A DNA stretch of 64,000 nt from Streptococcus dysgalactiae subsp. dysgalactiae (lineage in GTDB: Bacteria > Bacillota > Bacilli > Lactobacillales > Streptococcaceae). The notes under the pieces were generated by a model, which saw only the letters and a list, made by a program, of their open reading frames with translations, was not told the origin of the DNA and made no database searches. The number at the start of each line of letters is the position of its first letter. Positions within the stretch are counted from its first letter, which is position 1. Positions 49,923-59,162 of this stretch are shown piece after piece. The translations under genes were made by a program, and so were the position numbers. The DNA lies in NCBI RefSeq assembly GCF_900459225.1, contig NZ_UHFH01000003.1:1332501-1396500 (forward strand), read 5' to 3'.

Positions 49923-50783
49923 TTAGTAAGTTCTTTCTTCTCCTTGGCTCGTTAAAATAACAGGGCCGTCTTTGGTAATGACAAATTGATGTTCATATTG
50001 ACAAGACAGGCCACCATCCAAAGTCTTATGCGCCCAACCTGTTTTCATATCCGTGTCAATTTCCCAAGTTCCTGTGTTGATCATTGGCTCCACTGTCAAG
50101 ACCATTCCTTCTTTCAGACGAAGGCCTCGACCAGCTGTTCCGTAGTTTGGTACCATTGGTTCTTCATGCATGGTAGGTCCGACACCATGACCAACAAGGT
50201 CACGTACCACACCATAGCCAAAGCTTTCAGCGTACTCTTGGACAGCTGCTCCGATATCACCGATACGGTTACCAATCACAGCTTTCTCAATCCCGCGGTA
50301 CATTGCTTCTTTAGTGACATCCATTAATTGTTTCACTTCGTCAGATGGCGTTCCTACAGCATAAGCCCAACACGAATCTGCCAAGCCACCAGAATAAGAC
50401 TCTGTCCATTTTTTCATCTCAGAAACATTATCAAAATCTAGGGCTGAGACATCCACAACTGATTTGTCCAAAGGCTCGCTTAAAACCATGTCAACCTTAA
50501 GCAAATCCCCTTCTTTAAGGATGTAGTGGCGTGGAAAGGCGTGAGCCACTTCGTCATTCAACCCGCAGCAGGTAGCATACGGGTAATCCATGACATGACC
50601 ATCCACTCCAATTTGCAAGGGAAGCACATTGTCTTCTTTACAACGACGACGAACGTAGGCTTCAACTTCCCACATGTCCGCACCAGGCTTGATAATATCT
50701 CTTAGCCCAATATGGATATCAGCTAGGAAGTCTCCAGCTCTATCCATAGCTTCTATTTCGCGTGCAGATTTTAATGTTATCAT
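49923..50783 (-). CDS. map: Methionine aminopeptidase, type Ia with streptococcal insert
   Basis: Removes initiator Met from nascent proteins. 286 residues, longer than the 250 typical because of an insertion between the two Asp ligands (LLKVDMVLSEPLDKSVVDVS through SCWAYAVG), known for streptococcal enzymes. Other metal ligands: VGHGVGPTMHEEP (His, about 200), LTVEPMIN (Glu, about 229), CQYEHQFVIT (Glu). Between the SpxR-like gene and yihY with 16-bp and 1-bp gaps, so likely an operon. Confidence 0.93.
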   Translation of the reverse strand: MITLKSAREIEAMDRAGDFLADIHIGLRDIIKPGADMWEVEAYVRRRCKEDNVLPLQIGVDGHVMDYPYATCCGLNDEVAHAFPRHYILKEGDLLKVDMVLSEPLDKSVVDVSALDFDNVSEMKKWTESYSGGLADSCWAYAVGTPSDEVKQLMDVTKEAMYRGIEKAVIGNRIGDIGAAVQEYAESFGYGVVRDLVGHGVGPTMHEEPMVPNYGTAGRGLRLKEGMVLTVEPMINTGTWEIDTDMKTGWAHKTLDGGLSCQYEHQFVITKDGPVILTSQGEERTY

Positions 50784-50799
50784 GTTTTATCTTTCTCCT

Positions 50800-52083
50800 C
50801 TAATTAATCTTGGTTGTTATTATTGCTTTAGCAATCACTTGATCATCGACAAAAACTTCGATATCAATGGTGCTGCTTCGTCTATTTTCAGTAATGATTT
50901 TAGGGTATAGTTTCAATTGATCATCAATTTGAACAGCATGTAAAAAGTATATCATCATTTGTTCAATAATGATATTTTTTTGATGCTTTTTCGTTAGGAC
51001 ACGAATACTGATTTCCTTGAGAAATTCTGAAATGACCCCATTCGACATGTTACCAGCACTATCAATCATGGTGGGTTCAACCAAAACCTGATAATAATCA
51101 AGAGTCTCTTCAAGGCTGGAAAGCATCTGTTCACTGTAGGTGTAGAGGTTACTTGGCTGGTTAGTCGGAAGATTCTCCATTGCTTGTCTACGGGTAATCA
51201 TCCCTAGTAAGACATGGTCTTCATCAACAACAGGAAGCATGTTCAAATCTTCAAAAATCATTTTTTGACTGATGTTCGCAAGGCTGGTATTGGGTTTCGC
51301 GGTGATGGGGTTTCGAGACATGATTTTAGTCACTTTAGTGGTCGGTAATTGATCCACCACATCTCGCATACTGACCACCCCGATTACTTTGGATTTGTGA
51401 TCCAGAACAGGAAATCTTACCTCTCGTGTCTTCTTAATGAGGGCATTAAATTCTTCAATCGTATTGTCCTCATAAAGACAGCCATACTGCTCAACAGGAA
51501 TCAAGACCTGCTCGACGGTTTTGAGGTCTGTTTTGATGCGAATGTTAGACAAGGCATGATTAATCATGGTCGCGACCGTAAAGGTGTCATAATTGGTTAC
51601 CATGACAGGAATACCTTGGCTATCTGCTGTTTCAATAACCCGTTTAGAAACTGGGAAACCACCAGTTACCAAGATGGCATTATGATTTTCCAAAGCCAGC
51701 AATTGGATATTTTCGCGGTCACCGACAATTAAAAGCCCTCCTTTAACGAGGTAGCGGCGGATATTTTGCTGAGTCATAGCTCCGATTGAAAACTTACTAA
51801 ATTCATGCCCCAGACCAGCATGTCCCGCTAGCACTTCTGAATCACTAATACGAGCAATTTCGGCATAGGTCAGACGATCAATGCGAACCCGTCTTTTTTT
51901 CTCAATGCGAACCGTGCCACTTCTTGGTTTGGTTTCGACAATGCCTCGATTTTCAGCTTCTTTGATAGCGCGGTAAGCCGTGCCATCACTAACCTTTAAA
52001 TGGTTAGAAATACTTCTGACACTCACCCGTTTCCCGATAGCGAGCTTTTCCAGATAATCCAAAATATCTTGATGTTTACTCAT
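50800..52083 (-). CDS. spxR: SpxR-like regulator: HTH, DRTGG, CBS pair, hot-dog
   Basis: Multi-domain putative sensor-regulator, 427 residues from ATG 52083 with AGGTG upstream; ATG/GTG codons 3-12 bp earlier overlap that site. Order: GntR-like winged helix (VSVRSISNHLKVSDGTAYRA, about 20-60), DRTGG domain (about 75-185), two CBS repeats (VIGVVSMRDVV and VLLGMITRRQAM), and a C-terminal hot-dog domain. This matches SpxR of S. pneumoniae, which affects spxB and virulence, and YtoI of Bacillus. Adenine nucleotides and acyl-CoA are plausible ligands. Overlaps the acetyltransferase gene by 8 bp. Confidence 0.78.
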   Translation of the reverse strand: MSKHQDILDYLEKLAIGKRVSVRSISNHLKVSDGTAYRAIKEAENRGIVETKPRSGTVRIEKKRRVRIDRLTYAEIARISDSEVLAGHAGLGHEFSKFSIGAMTQQNIRRYLVKGGLLIVGDRENIQLLALENHNAILVTGGFPVSKRVIETADSQGIPVMVTNYDTFTVATMINHALSNIRIKTDLKTVEQVLIPVEQYGCLYEDNTIEEFNALIKKTREVRFPVLDHKSKVIGVVSMRDVVDQLPTTKVTKIMSRNPITAKPNTSLANISQKMIFEDLNMLPVVDEDHVLLGMITRRQAMENLPTNQPSNLYTYSEQMLSSLEETLDYYQVLVEPTMIDSAGNMSNGVISEFLKEISIRVLTKKHQKNIIIEQMMIYFLHAVQIDDQLKLYPKIITENRRSSTIDIEVFVDDQVIAKAIITTKIN

Positions 52084-52630
52084 GATGATCATCACCTATT
52101 CTTAATTGGTACGCTTTATAATCGCGAATCTTGTGGGTATAGCGATCACTGCCTCTAAATCGTTTGTAACAGCGAAATCCTGCTTTTTCAGCCACACGTT
52201 GACTGGCTACATTTTCCAGATGGATGAGTAACTCCAATGTTCTAAGTCCAAAAGTTTGAAAGGCTAAAAAACTCAGCGTCTTAAGAACTTCTGTCATGAT
52301 ACCTTGCCCCCAGTAAGCATGATGTAAAAAATAACCAACTTCAGAACTGGATACTTTAGCGTTATAATGTTCCAGTCGGATACAGCCTATCAGTTGGTGT
52401 GTCAGCTTGTCCTCAATGGCCCAAATCCCTAAAGGAGATGCCATAAACTCATGAACTAAGAGGTAGTCGCTTTCCTCTTTAGTCCTTTTTTCTGGAAAGA
52501 CATAAGATAAGTACTCAGTATCATTAACCATGGCGTAAAAAGCCGCATGATCGGCATATTGAAAAGGCCTCAGTGTAACCTTTGGAGTATCCCAAAAGGC
52601 AAATGCTGCCAACTGTGTCCAAATATCCAT
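52076..52630 (-). CDS. GNAT acetyltransferase, RimJ/RimL type
   Basis: Acetyl-CoA-dependent N-acetyltransferase, 184 residues from ATG 52630, five bases after GGAAAGGG; the frame is open five codons further up without a site. Core: VTLRPFQYADHAAFYAMVND at the start, SSEVGYFLHHAYWGQGIMTE (acetyl-CoA loop, about 108) and NVASQRVAEKAGFR (about 155). Substrate unknown. First gene of the run acetyltransferase-spxR-map-yihY. Confidence 0.85.
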   Translation of the reverse strand: MDIWTQLAAFAFWDTPKVTLRPFQYADHAAFYAMVNDTEYLSYVFPEKRTKEESDYLLVHEFMASPLGIWAIEDKLTHQLIGCIRLEHYNAKVSSSEVGYFLHHAYWGQGIMTEVLKTLSFLAFQTFGLRTLELLIHLENVASQRVAEKAGFRCYKRFRGSDRYTHKIRDYKAYQLRIGDDHHE

Positions 52631-52799
52631 TGATGCCCTTTCCACTTTCCCTGTATTAGTTTTATTATAACAAATATCGTAGAAATATTCTATAACAGTT
52701 TTTAGCTTTCTGTGAGCTTTTTTAGCAAAAACTACTGTTTTCAGAACTTAGATGTCCTATCCTGTCCACATCCTTAGAGAAACAGCTGTCAACTGTATT

Positions 52800-52848
52800 A
52801 CTTGTGTTTTAAAAACACAAAAAAGAGGAAACCTAGAGTTCCTCTTAA
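52800..52848 (-). terminator. Double hairpin terminator of the IgG-binding protein gene
   Basis: Minus-strand aagaggaa / ttcctctt stem (52825-52848) followed by T6, then the palindrome ttgtgttttaaaaacacaa (52802-52820). Confidence 0.85.
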
Positions 52849-52875
52849 AAAGCTTTTTGTCAAAAGCAATGTCAA

Positions 52876-54885
52876 TTAGTCTTCTTTACGTTTTGAAGCG
52901 ACTGCCAAAGCACCCGCACCAGCCATTACTGCAAGCGCAGCAGCTGTGAAAAATGGGTTGCTTCCTTCACCAGTTGTAGGAAGAGTTGCAGCTTTCTTAG
53001 CTTCTTCTTTCTTAGCTTCTTCTTTCTTAGCTTCTGGTTTTTTAGCTTCTGGTTTTTTAGCGTCTTCTTTCTTAGTATCGACTTTCTTAGTATCGTCTTT
53101 CTTAGCGTCATCTTTAGCAATTGGAGTTGCAGGAGTTAACGGAACAAGAGGGATACTTGCTTCTGGCTTTTCTGGTTCAGTTGGTGCATCACCAGGAATT
53201 TCAGTAACCATTTCAGTTACCGTAAAGGTCTTAGTCGCATCATCGTAAGTCCAAACACCATCAACACCGTTTTCGTTAGCGTATTGTTTGAAGGCTTTTT
53301 CTGCAGTTTCTACGTCTACTGCTTTAGTAGTTGTTTCGCCTTTCAATGTTTTACCATTGATAACAAGTTTGTAGGTTGTCAATGCTGGTGTTAATTCAGG
53401 TGCGTCAATCACTGCTGGTTTTTCAGTAACTGTAAAGGTTTTAGTTGCATCGTCATAAGACCATTCACCGTCAACATTGTTAGCTGTTGCGTATTGTTTG
53501 AAGGCTTTTTCTGCAGTTTCTGCGTCTACTGCTTTAGTAGTTGTTTCGCCTGAGAAAGTGTTACCTTTAACAATAAGTTTGTAAGTAGTCAAGGCTGGAG
53601 TTAGTTCAGGTGCGTCAATCACTGCTGGTTTTTCAGTAACTGTAAAGGTTTTAGTTGCATCGTCATAAGACCATTCACCGTCAACATTGTTAGCTGTTGC
53701 GTATTGTTTGAATTCTTTTTCTGCAGTTGCAGCATCGATAGCTTTAGTAGTTGTTTCGCCTGAGAAAGTGTTACCTTTAACAATAAGTTTGTAAGTAGTC
53801 AAGGCTGGAGTTAGTTCAGGTGCGTCAATCACTGCTGGTTTTTCAGTAACTGTAAAGGTTTTAGTTGCATAGTCATAAGACCACTCACCGTCAACATTGT
53901 TAGCTGTTGCGTATTGTTTGAATTCTTTTTCTGCAGTTGCAGCATCGATAGCTTTAGTAGTTGTTTCGCCTGAGAAAGTGTTACCTTTAACAATAAGTTT
54001 GTAAGTAGTCAAGGCTGGAGTTAGTTCAAGTGCGTCAATCACTGCTGGTTTTTCAGTAACTGTAAAGGTTTTAGTTGCATCGTCATAAGACCACTCACCG
54101 TCAACATTGTTAGCTGTTGCGTATTGTTTGAATTCTTTTTCCGCAGTTGCAGTATCGATGGCTTTAGTAGTTGTTTCTCCTGAGAAAGTGTTACCTTTAA
54201 CAACAAGTTTGTAAGTAGTCAAAGCTGGAGTTAGTTCAGGTGCGTCAATCACTGTAGGTGCTTCTAGTTGAACTGCCTGAACTGCATCTCTCAACTGATC
54301 TGCAAGATTGTTGACTTTATCTTGAGAATCATACTTACTGTAATCTTTTGATTCTAACACATCGTATGCATCATTAATTAACTTATACAACGGCTGAATT
54401 GATTCTGCTGTATAAGCATCTGAATTATTAACAATTTCATTAGCAGCATCATACCAGGTATTCAAGCGAGTAGTATCAAATACTACTGGTTCTACTCCAA
54501 TTGGTAAAAGAGACTGCGTAGTATTCTTTAAATTGTTTACCAATTCAACAATCCTATCTTGAGAATCATATTTTCTATAGTCTTTTGATTCCAACACATC
54601 GTATGCATCATTTAGTAAACGATATAATGCCTTCATTGAGTCTGCTGTAAATACGCCTCCCGGAGTAGCATTGTCAGTCGCAACTAAATCATTTGCAATG
54701 TCATACCATTTTTGTAATTCTGTAGTATCTAGGCCAACAGGTACAATGACCGCTGCAGGTATAGTTTCTGCAGAAACAGTTATAGTATTTTCTAGTGCTC
54801 CCGAAACTAAAAACGCAGCTGATACAGACGCTAATCCAAAAGCTGATTTACGTAAAAAGTATTTTACTTTTTTTTCTTTTTCCAT
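52876..54885 (-). CDS. mig: Cell-wall IgG-binding protein, protein G / MIG family
   Basis: LPXTG surface protein that captures host IgG Fc. 669 residues. Signal with YSIRK-like [15 protein letters not shown] (cleavage near 40); two related helical modules of about 75 residues (about 52-125 and 136-206) with FIVAR-like spacing; five 70-residue units beginning at 212, 282, 352, 422 and 492, each a linker plus a protein-G B domain ([17 protein letters not shown] ... [14 protein letters not shown]); a Lys/Glu/Pro wall-spanning tract (593-633); sorting signal LPTTG (635-639), hydrophobic helix, basic tail. No albumin-binding GA module. The architecture fits MIG, reported to bind IgG and alpha2-macroglobulin, better than protein G; the N-terminal role is inferred. 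Confidence 0.9.
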   Translation of the reverse strand: MEKEKKVKYFLRKSAFGLASVSAAFLVSGALENTITVSAETIPAAVIVPVGLDTTELQKWYDIANDLVATDNATPGGVFTADSMKALYRLLNDAYDVLESKDYRKYDSQDRIVELVNNLKNTTQSLLPIGVEPVVFDTTRLNTWYDAANEIVNNSDAYTAESIQPLYKLINDAYDVLESKDYSKYDSQDKVNNLADQLRDAVQAVQLEAPTVIDAPELTPALTTYKLVVKGNTFSGETTTKAIDTATAEKEFKQYATANNVDGEWSYDDATKTFTVTEKPAVIDALELTPALTTYKLIVKGNTFSGETTTKAIDAATAEKEFKQYATANNVDGEWSYDYATKTFTVTEKPAVIDAPELTPALTTYKLIVKGNTFSGETTTKAIDAATAEKEFKQYATANNVDGEWSYDDATKTFTVTEKPAVIDAPELTPALTTYKLIVKGNTFSGETTTKAVDAETAEKAFKQYATANNVDGEWSYDDATKTFTVTEKPAVIDAPELTPALTTYKLVINGKTLKGETTTKAVDVETAEKAFKQYANENGVDGVWTYDDATKTFTVTEMVTEIPGDAPTEPEKPEASIPLVPLTPATPIAKDDAKKDDTKKVDTKKEDAKKPEAKKPEAKKEEAKKEEAKKAATLPTTGEGSNPFFTAAALAVMAGAGALAVASKRKED

Positions 54886-54969
54886 TACTTTCTCCTTTTT
54901 TATTTAATACGCCAGCACATATTAAAAAACCAAAAAATTTGAAACTACAATCTAATAATTTCACCTTTT

Positions 54970-54997
54970 ATTATACAACTTAACAAAATTAAATCAA
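54970..54997 (-). promoter_or_regulatory. Promoter of the IgG-binding protein gene
   Basis: Minus-strand TTGATT (54992-54997), 16-bp spacer, TATAAT (54970-54975), about 85 bp before the ATG. The 54998-55244 stretch upstream is very AT-rich and shows no gene or clear site. Confidence 0.62.
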
Positions 54998-55244
54998 GGA
55001 TTTCATTTAATTTTTCTATCAATTTTCGTTAAATTAATAAAATTAGGAAATCCTGGCAAATAAATCTCCTATCATAGACTCATCAATTTATATTTATGGC
55101 TATTTTATTAGCATAAAAGTGGTTTTCTATAATTTTTCAAAAATTACTTTCTTTTATAATAAAATAAAGTTTTATAAAAATGGGATTTTCTGTCAATATC
55201 ACCGTTTATTTATTTCGTAACAGAGATCAATCATTTTTTGTCAA

Positions 55245-55277
55245 AAAAACGTTAGGAGAATATCTCCCAACGCTTGA
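55245..55277 (-). terminator. Terminator of the GH3 gene
   Basis: Minus-strand gcgttgggaga / tctcctaacgt imperfect stem with T7 tail. Confidence 0.8.
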
Positions 55278-55317
55278 CTAATATTCTTTTTATAGTAGTT
55301 CGTTTTTCGCTTTAGTT

Positions 55318-57108
55318 TCAGTACTCTCGCCACAAGTGCGTGTCAATAAGACCACAAAAAGCATCTACTGGTGAAATACCTGTGAAGCTTGACTCACCCG
55401 CCAATTTCTCCACCAAGGCTTTCATGGTATTATCCTTGCCGTCGTAAGCATTGATATAAGTACCTACTTGTGGCATGTCTGCAAGAGCAAAAGCATGCTG
55501 AACTGATACCACAATGGTTGGGATTTCATGCACATAAAAGGGCTGATCTGGTGTCCCCTTGGCTGCTGGCCAGACAATACGCTGAACTGTTCCACCAGAG
55601 TTGACATCAACAAGGTTAAGGATTAAATCGTAATGGTCTGTTAAATTGGAAATCGGTTGTTTTTGGGCGTAGACATTGGCAATTGCTGCAGCTCGTTCAC
55701 TTTCTGGCAATTGCATGATGCGTTCTTCCGTTGATTCCCACACTGTGACGTCATGGCCACGCGCTTCTAGCAATTCCTTGACTACATCAGATGCTCGTTT
55801 TTTCTGCCCTGCAATCATAGCACCAAAACCACCTTTGTGACCTTCTACATTGACAATTAAAATGCGTTTGTAACGTTCAGGAGTGACTGGGAAAATATCC
55901 TTTTGCTTATCTTTAACAAGAGTAATAGCTTTGTCAGCTACCTCGTCAGCAATGGCTTGCGCTTCTTTGGTATTAATCAGAGCCATCGCTTCTTCTTTTG
56001 GTAGCATAATCTCTTCACGACGACCTTCATATAAATGAAGTCCTAGACGTGCTTTCAAACCAAGGGTACGACGAAGGGCATCATGGAGGCGTTCTTCTGT
56101 CAAAATGCCAGCCTCATAGCCTTCTTTCATCCATTGCAAATCTTCATCTGGATCATTAAAGAATAAGAAGAGGTCACATCCCGCTTCCACAGCCGTTGGT
56201 AGCATCAAGCGACGTGGCATAGAAGCTGTCATGGCAACCATGTGAGAAGCATCTGTCACAATAGCCCCATTGTAACCAAGCTCCCCGCGCAGCAATTCAT
56301 CCAACAACGTTTTGTTGAGTGAAGCTGGTAGCATGTCATCCAACTCACGTTCAGGATGCAACTCTTTCTCAACATTCGGCAAATGGATATGACCCGCCAT
56401 TATACCTGGAAGACCAGCTTCTGTCAATTCTCCGTAGATTCGACCGAAGGTAGACATCCACTCGTCTTTTGTCATCGGGTTTGATGCAAAAGAGAGGTGA
56501 TGGTCACGTTCATCAATCCCGTCACCTGGGAAATGTTTGGCAAATGGCATAATGCCATGCTCCATAATCCCTCTCATGTACTCTTTAGACAAGGTAATGA
56601 TTTGGTCCACGTTTGAGCCCCAGTTACGGCTAGCAATAATTGGGTTGCGCCAGTTGCGTGTCAGATCAACAATAGGAGCAAAGGAAGCGTTACAGCCAAC
56701 CGCTGCTGCTTCAATTCCTGCAATGCGTCCCATTTCATAAGCATATTTTGGATCGTTTGTTGCGGCAACCTTAATTTCATCACCAATCTTTGTGCCATCA
56801 TTAACTGCCCCATCGCCACCAGCTTCGGTGTTAGCAGCAATTAAGAGTGGAATTTTTGATTTGGTTTGTAAGATGTAGTTTTGTTCCCAAACTTCGTCGG
56901 CCATGCCTTTATTGTAGCGAACCGCCGCAATCTTATAATCATTAAGCACTTGGGTCAAATACTCTTCGGTACGACTAGCTCCCATGTTAACAAATAACTG
57001 CCCAATTTTCTCCTCCAAGGACATGGAGGCAATGGTTTCTTCTACCCAAGCGATGGCTTGGTCATCAAGGTGATAAGGTTTTTTGCGTAAATCTACTAAA
57101 TGTGTCAT
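55318..57108 (-). CDS. GH3 family glycosidase, NagZ-type beta-N-acetylhexosaminidase
   Basis: Cytoplasmic (no signal peptide) glycoside hydrolase, 596 residues from ATG 57108 behind AAAGGAAAAG. The GH3 N-terminal barrel carries the NagZ-type loop AKHFPGDGIDERDHH with its Asp/His dyad (about 212) and GAIVTDASHMVAM with the nucleophile Asp (about 284). A second, flavodoxin-like C-terminal domain follows (about 385-580). The dyad predicts N-acetylhexosaminide substrates rather than glucosides. Operon with the HAD gene, whose promoter carries the same operator as kdgA, suggesting GlcNAc-containing uronide oligosaccharides as the source. Confidence 0.82.
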   Translation of the reverse strand: MTHLVDLRKKPYHLDDQAIAWVEETIASMSLEEKIGQLFVNMGASRTEEYLTQVLNDYKIAAVRYNKGMADEVWEQNYILQTKSKIPLLIAANTEAGGDGAVNDGTKIGDEIKVAATNDPKYAYEMGRIAGIEAAAVGCNASFAPIVDLTRNWRNPIIASRNWGSNVDQIITLSKEYMRGIMEHGIMPFAKHFPGDGIDERDHHLSFASNPMTKDEWMSTFGRIYGELTEAGLPGIMAGHIHLPNVEKELHPERELDDMLPASLNKTLLDELLRGELGYNGAIVTDASHMVAMTASMPRRLMLPTAVEAGCDLFLFFNDPDEDLQWMKEGYEAGILTEERLHDALRRTLGLKARLGLHLYEGRREEIMLPKEEAMALINTKEAQAIADEVADKAITLVKDKQKDIFPVTPERYKRILIVNVEGHKGGFGAMIAGQKKRASDVVKELLEARGHDVTVWESTEERIMQLPESERAAAIANVYAQKQPISNLTDHYDLILNLVDVNSGGTVQRIVWPAAKGTPDQPFYVHEIPTIVVSVQHAFALADMPQVGTYINAYDGKDNTMKALVEKLAGESSFTGISPVDAFCGLIDTHLWREY

Positions 57109-57224
57109 TTCTTTTCCTTTCAAGAGGGTCTCGGTTTTCTAATACCTTCTTACCAAATTCCTCTACTTACTTCTTTTCTCATCCTTTTGGACTAGTCAAG
57201 CTAATTAGTAGCTCTGCTATTGAT

Positions 57225-58028
57225 CTAATCTAAGTTATGCCAGAAGGTTTCTTTCAAGCTGTTAAAATCTAGATCAGACAGTTCTCCTGTAACAAAGGCA
57301 TCTGCCACAGCTTCTTTTAAGTCAGCCCAAGATTGCGCCTCTTTGCCGACTAATATAGGGAAGAAAGCCACTTGATTTTGCTCTGCTGCGACCAAATCTC
57401 CCGGAGAATCACCAACCATCATGAGGCGTTCTTTTTGATACCCTTTTTGAAGAAGCTCTGCGATAACATCCTCTTTTTTACCACGGTTTTGGCAATACAA
57501 GTCATCAACATGTGCCATTAGTCCTTGATCGTGCCACTCTTCTTCGACAGCTTCTTTATTGGCTGAACTCACAACGAATACTTTCCCTAGCTGATGCAAT
57601 TTCTCAAGACCTGATATAGCTCCTGGAAAAGCCAACGCCTCACCTTCATAAGCTTTGATTTGACGGTTCACTTCATTAGACCAGTCCAAGGCTTTTTGAA
57701 GGTCATCACTAGCTTCTTTAGCAAGCTCTGCTTCCAGTGAAGCATTGGAGAGAGATTTGGTGTTGGCAACCCAATCTTTCAAACGGTCAATGCCTTTCAA
57801 TCCTGCATAGTCAAGTCCTATGACAAGCCCAACAAAACGATTAACCCCACGCGTGCGTGAGTACAGGTTAACACGGTCCCATTCTTTTAAAAATGCTTCT
57901 CTATTTGTCACCCCAAAGACATCTGCAGCAATTGGACCAAAGAATAGCTGATGCTTATAGGTCATCGTATCCATCGCACAACCATCTGAGTCTACGCAGA
58001 AGACAAAGGCTTCCTTTTTAGTCGTCAT
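57225..58028 (-). CDS. HAD-superfamily phosphatase
   Basis: Haloacid dehalogenase-type hydrolase, 267 residues from ATG 58028 (GGAGGAAAAC upstream; an in-frame start four codons earlier lacks a site). Motif I is CVDSDGCAMDTM (Asp-x-Asp, about 12), motif II VVSSANK (about 154), motif III about 186, motif IV MVGDSPGDLVAAE (about 202). Cap domain between I and II. Probably acts on a phosphorylated sugar or sugar acid, since it is cotranscribed with the GH3 enzyme and shares the uronate operator. Substrate not determinable. Confidence 0.8.
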   Translation of the reverse strand: MTTKKEAFVFCVDSDGCAMDTMTYKHQLFFGPIAADVFGVTNREAFLKEWDRVNLYSRTRGVNRFVGLVIGLDYAGLKGIDRLKDWVANTKSLSNASLEAELAKEASDDLQKALDWSNEVNRQIKAYEGEALAFPGAISGLEKLHQLGKVFVVSSANKEAVEEEWHDQGLMAHVDDLYCQNRGKKEDVIAELLQKGYQKERLMMVGDSPGDLVAAEQNQVAFFPILVGKEAQSWADLKEAVADAFVTGELSDLDFNSLKETFWHNLD

Positions 58029-58044
58029 GTTTTCCTCCAATTAA

Positions 58045-58073
58045 CTATAATTCATCTGATGATTTTATTGTAA
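58045..58073 (-). promoter_or_regulatory. HAD-GH3 promoter with KdgR-type operator
   Basis: Minus-strand TTACAA (58068-58073), 17-bp spacer, TTATAG (58045-58050). The palindrome tcatctgatga (58052-58062) sits in the spacer, the same 11 bp as in the kdgA promoter. Confidence 0.75.
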
Positions 58074-58257
58074 CATAGCTAGAAAACGCTGTCAATTAGA
58101 AAACTAACATTAGATCCATTTTTCTTAATACCCTTTATAATATACTTTATTTTAAGATGAATATCCAAATTGTTGCCAAATTATTCTCTCTTAACGATCA
58201 TTTAAAAGTTATCCAAGTCGTCATATCACTTATGACAATAGTAACTAACCCCTAAAC

Positions 58258-58302
58258 AAAAACTCACCCAAGGCATCACATTTTCTTGAGTGAGTTAGTT
58301 AC
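58258..58302 (-). terminator. Terminator of the kdgA-uxaC-uxuA-SDR operon
   Basis: Minus-strand aactcactcaag / cttgggtgagtt stem followed by T5, just past the SDR stop. Confidence 0.8.
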
Positions 58303-58308
58303 TAAGGA

Positions 58309-59148
58309 TTAAACGCCAGAGTAAGCTGCAAAGCCTCCATCAATTGGGAGAACAACGCCGTTAACGAAGCTAGCTGATTGTTCATCAGCTAGGAAAAAGA
58401 GACCACCAATCAATTCTTCTGCTTCTCCGAAACGTCCCATTGGCGTATTGTTAAGGATTTTTTCAGCACGTGCTGTTGGTTGCCCCTTTTCAGTGAACAA
58501 AAGGCCACGGTTTTGGTTGGTCACCAAGAAACCTGGGGCGATAGCATTACAACGGATTCCTACTTTTGAGAAGTGAACAGCTAACCATTGCGTAAAGTTA
58601 GAAATAGCTGCCTTAGCTCCTGAATAAGCTGGGATTTTTGTCAATGGTGTGAAAGCATTCATTGATGAAATGTTAATGATGTTAGCCCCTTTTCGCCCAA
58701 CCATGTCTTGAGCGAAAACTTGCGTAGGAAGCAATGTTCCTAGGTAGTTCAAGTTAAAGACAAAACTAATTCCTGCTTCATCTAAATCAAAGAAAGTTTT
58801 GGTCTCTTCAGGCAAACCAACCTCATGAAATTCATTATCAGTAGTTGCTTTCGGACTGTTTCCACCAGCTCCATTGACCAAAATGTCTGCTGGACCAAAA
58901 TCAGCTAAAACAGCCTGACGTACCTCTTCTAAATTCTCTTTTGAGAGGACATTTGCTTTGTAAGCTTTAGCCACACCACCTTCTGCTTCAATCTCAGTTA
59001 CAAAAGCTTGTGCTGCTTCTTGGTTCAAATCTAAAAGAGCTACCTTGGCACCTGCTTTGGCAAACTCTTTGGCCATGTAGCCGCAAAGCACTCCACCAGC
59101 ACCTGTTACAATCACAACCTTATCTTTAAAATCAATTACTCTAGTCAT
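58309..59148 (-). CDS. SDR oxidoreductase, probable fructuronate reductase
   Basis: NAD(P)-dependent short-chain dehydrogenase, 279 residues. Cofactor motif VTGAGGVLCGYMAKEF (about 13), NAG-type NGAGGNSPK (about 91), catalytic Ser in NISSMNAF (about 157) and YSGAK (Tyr/Lys, about 171). Position directly after uxuA and with uxaC/kdgA indicates it interconverts fructuronate and mannonate, replacing the unrelated classical UxuB. Ends the operon at a terminator. The reaction is inferred from context; the fold is clear. Confidence 0.82.
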   Translation of the reverse strand: MTRVIDFKDKVVIVTGAGGVLCGYMAKEFAKAGAKVALLDLNQEAAQAFVTEIEAEGGVAKAYKANVLSKENLEEVRQAVLADFGPADILVNGAGGNSPKATTDNEFHEVGLPEETKTFFDLDEAGISFVFNLNYLGTLLPTQVFAQDMVGRKGANIINISSMNAFTPLTKIPAYSGAKAAISNFTQWLAVHFSKVGIRCNAIAPGFLVTNQNRGLLFTEKGQPTARAEKILNNTPMGRFGEAEELIGGLFFLADEQSASFVNGVVLPIDGGFAAYSGV

Positions 59149-59162
59149 GTTATTCCTCTTTC

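Noticed and set aside
52946..53248. Antisense open frame opposite the wall-spanning region of the IgG-binding protein
   Set aside because: Its Ser/Phe/Leu-rich repeats are the mirror of Lys/Glu/Ala-rich repeats on the coding strand; no ribosome site.
53410..54240. Tandem direct repeats resembling an array
   Set aside because: The period is 210 bp, in frame, and encodes five IgG-binding domains. There are no unique spacers, so it is not CRISPR.
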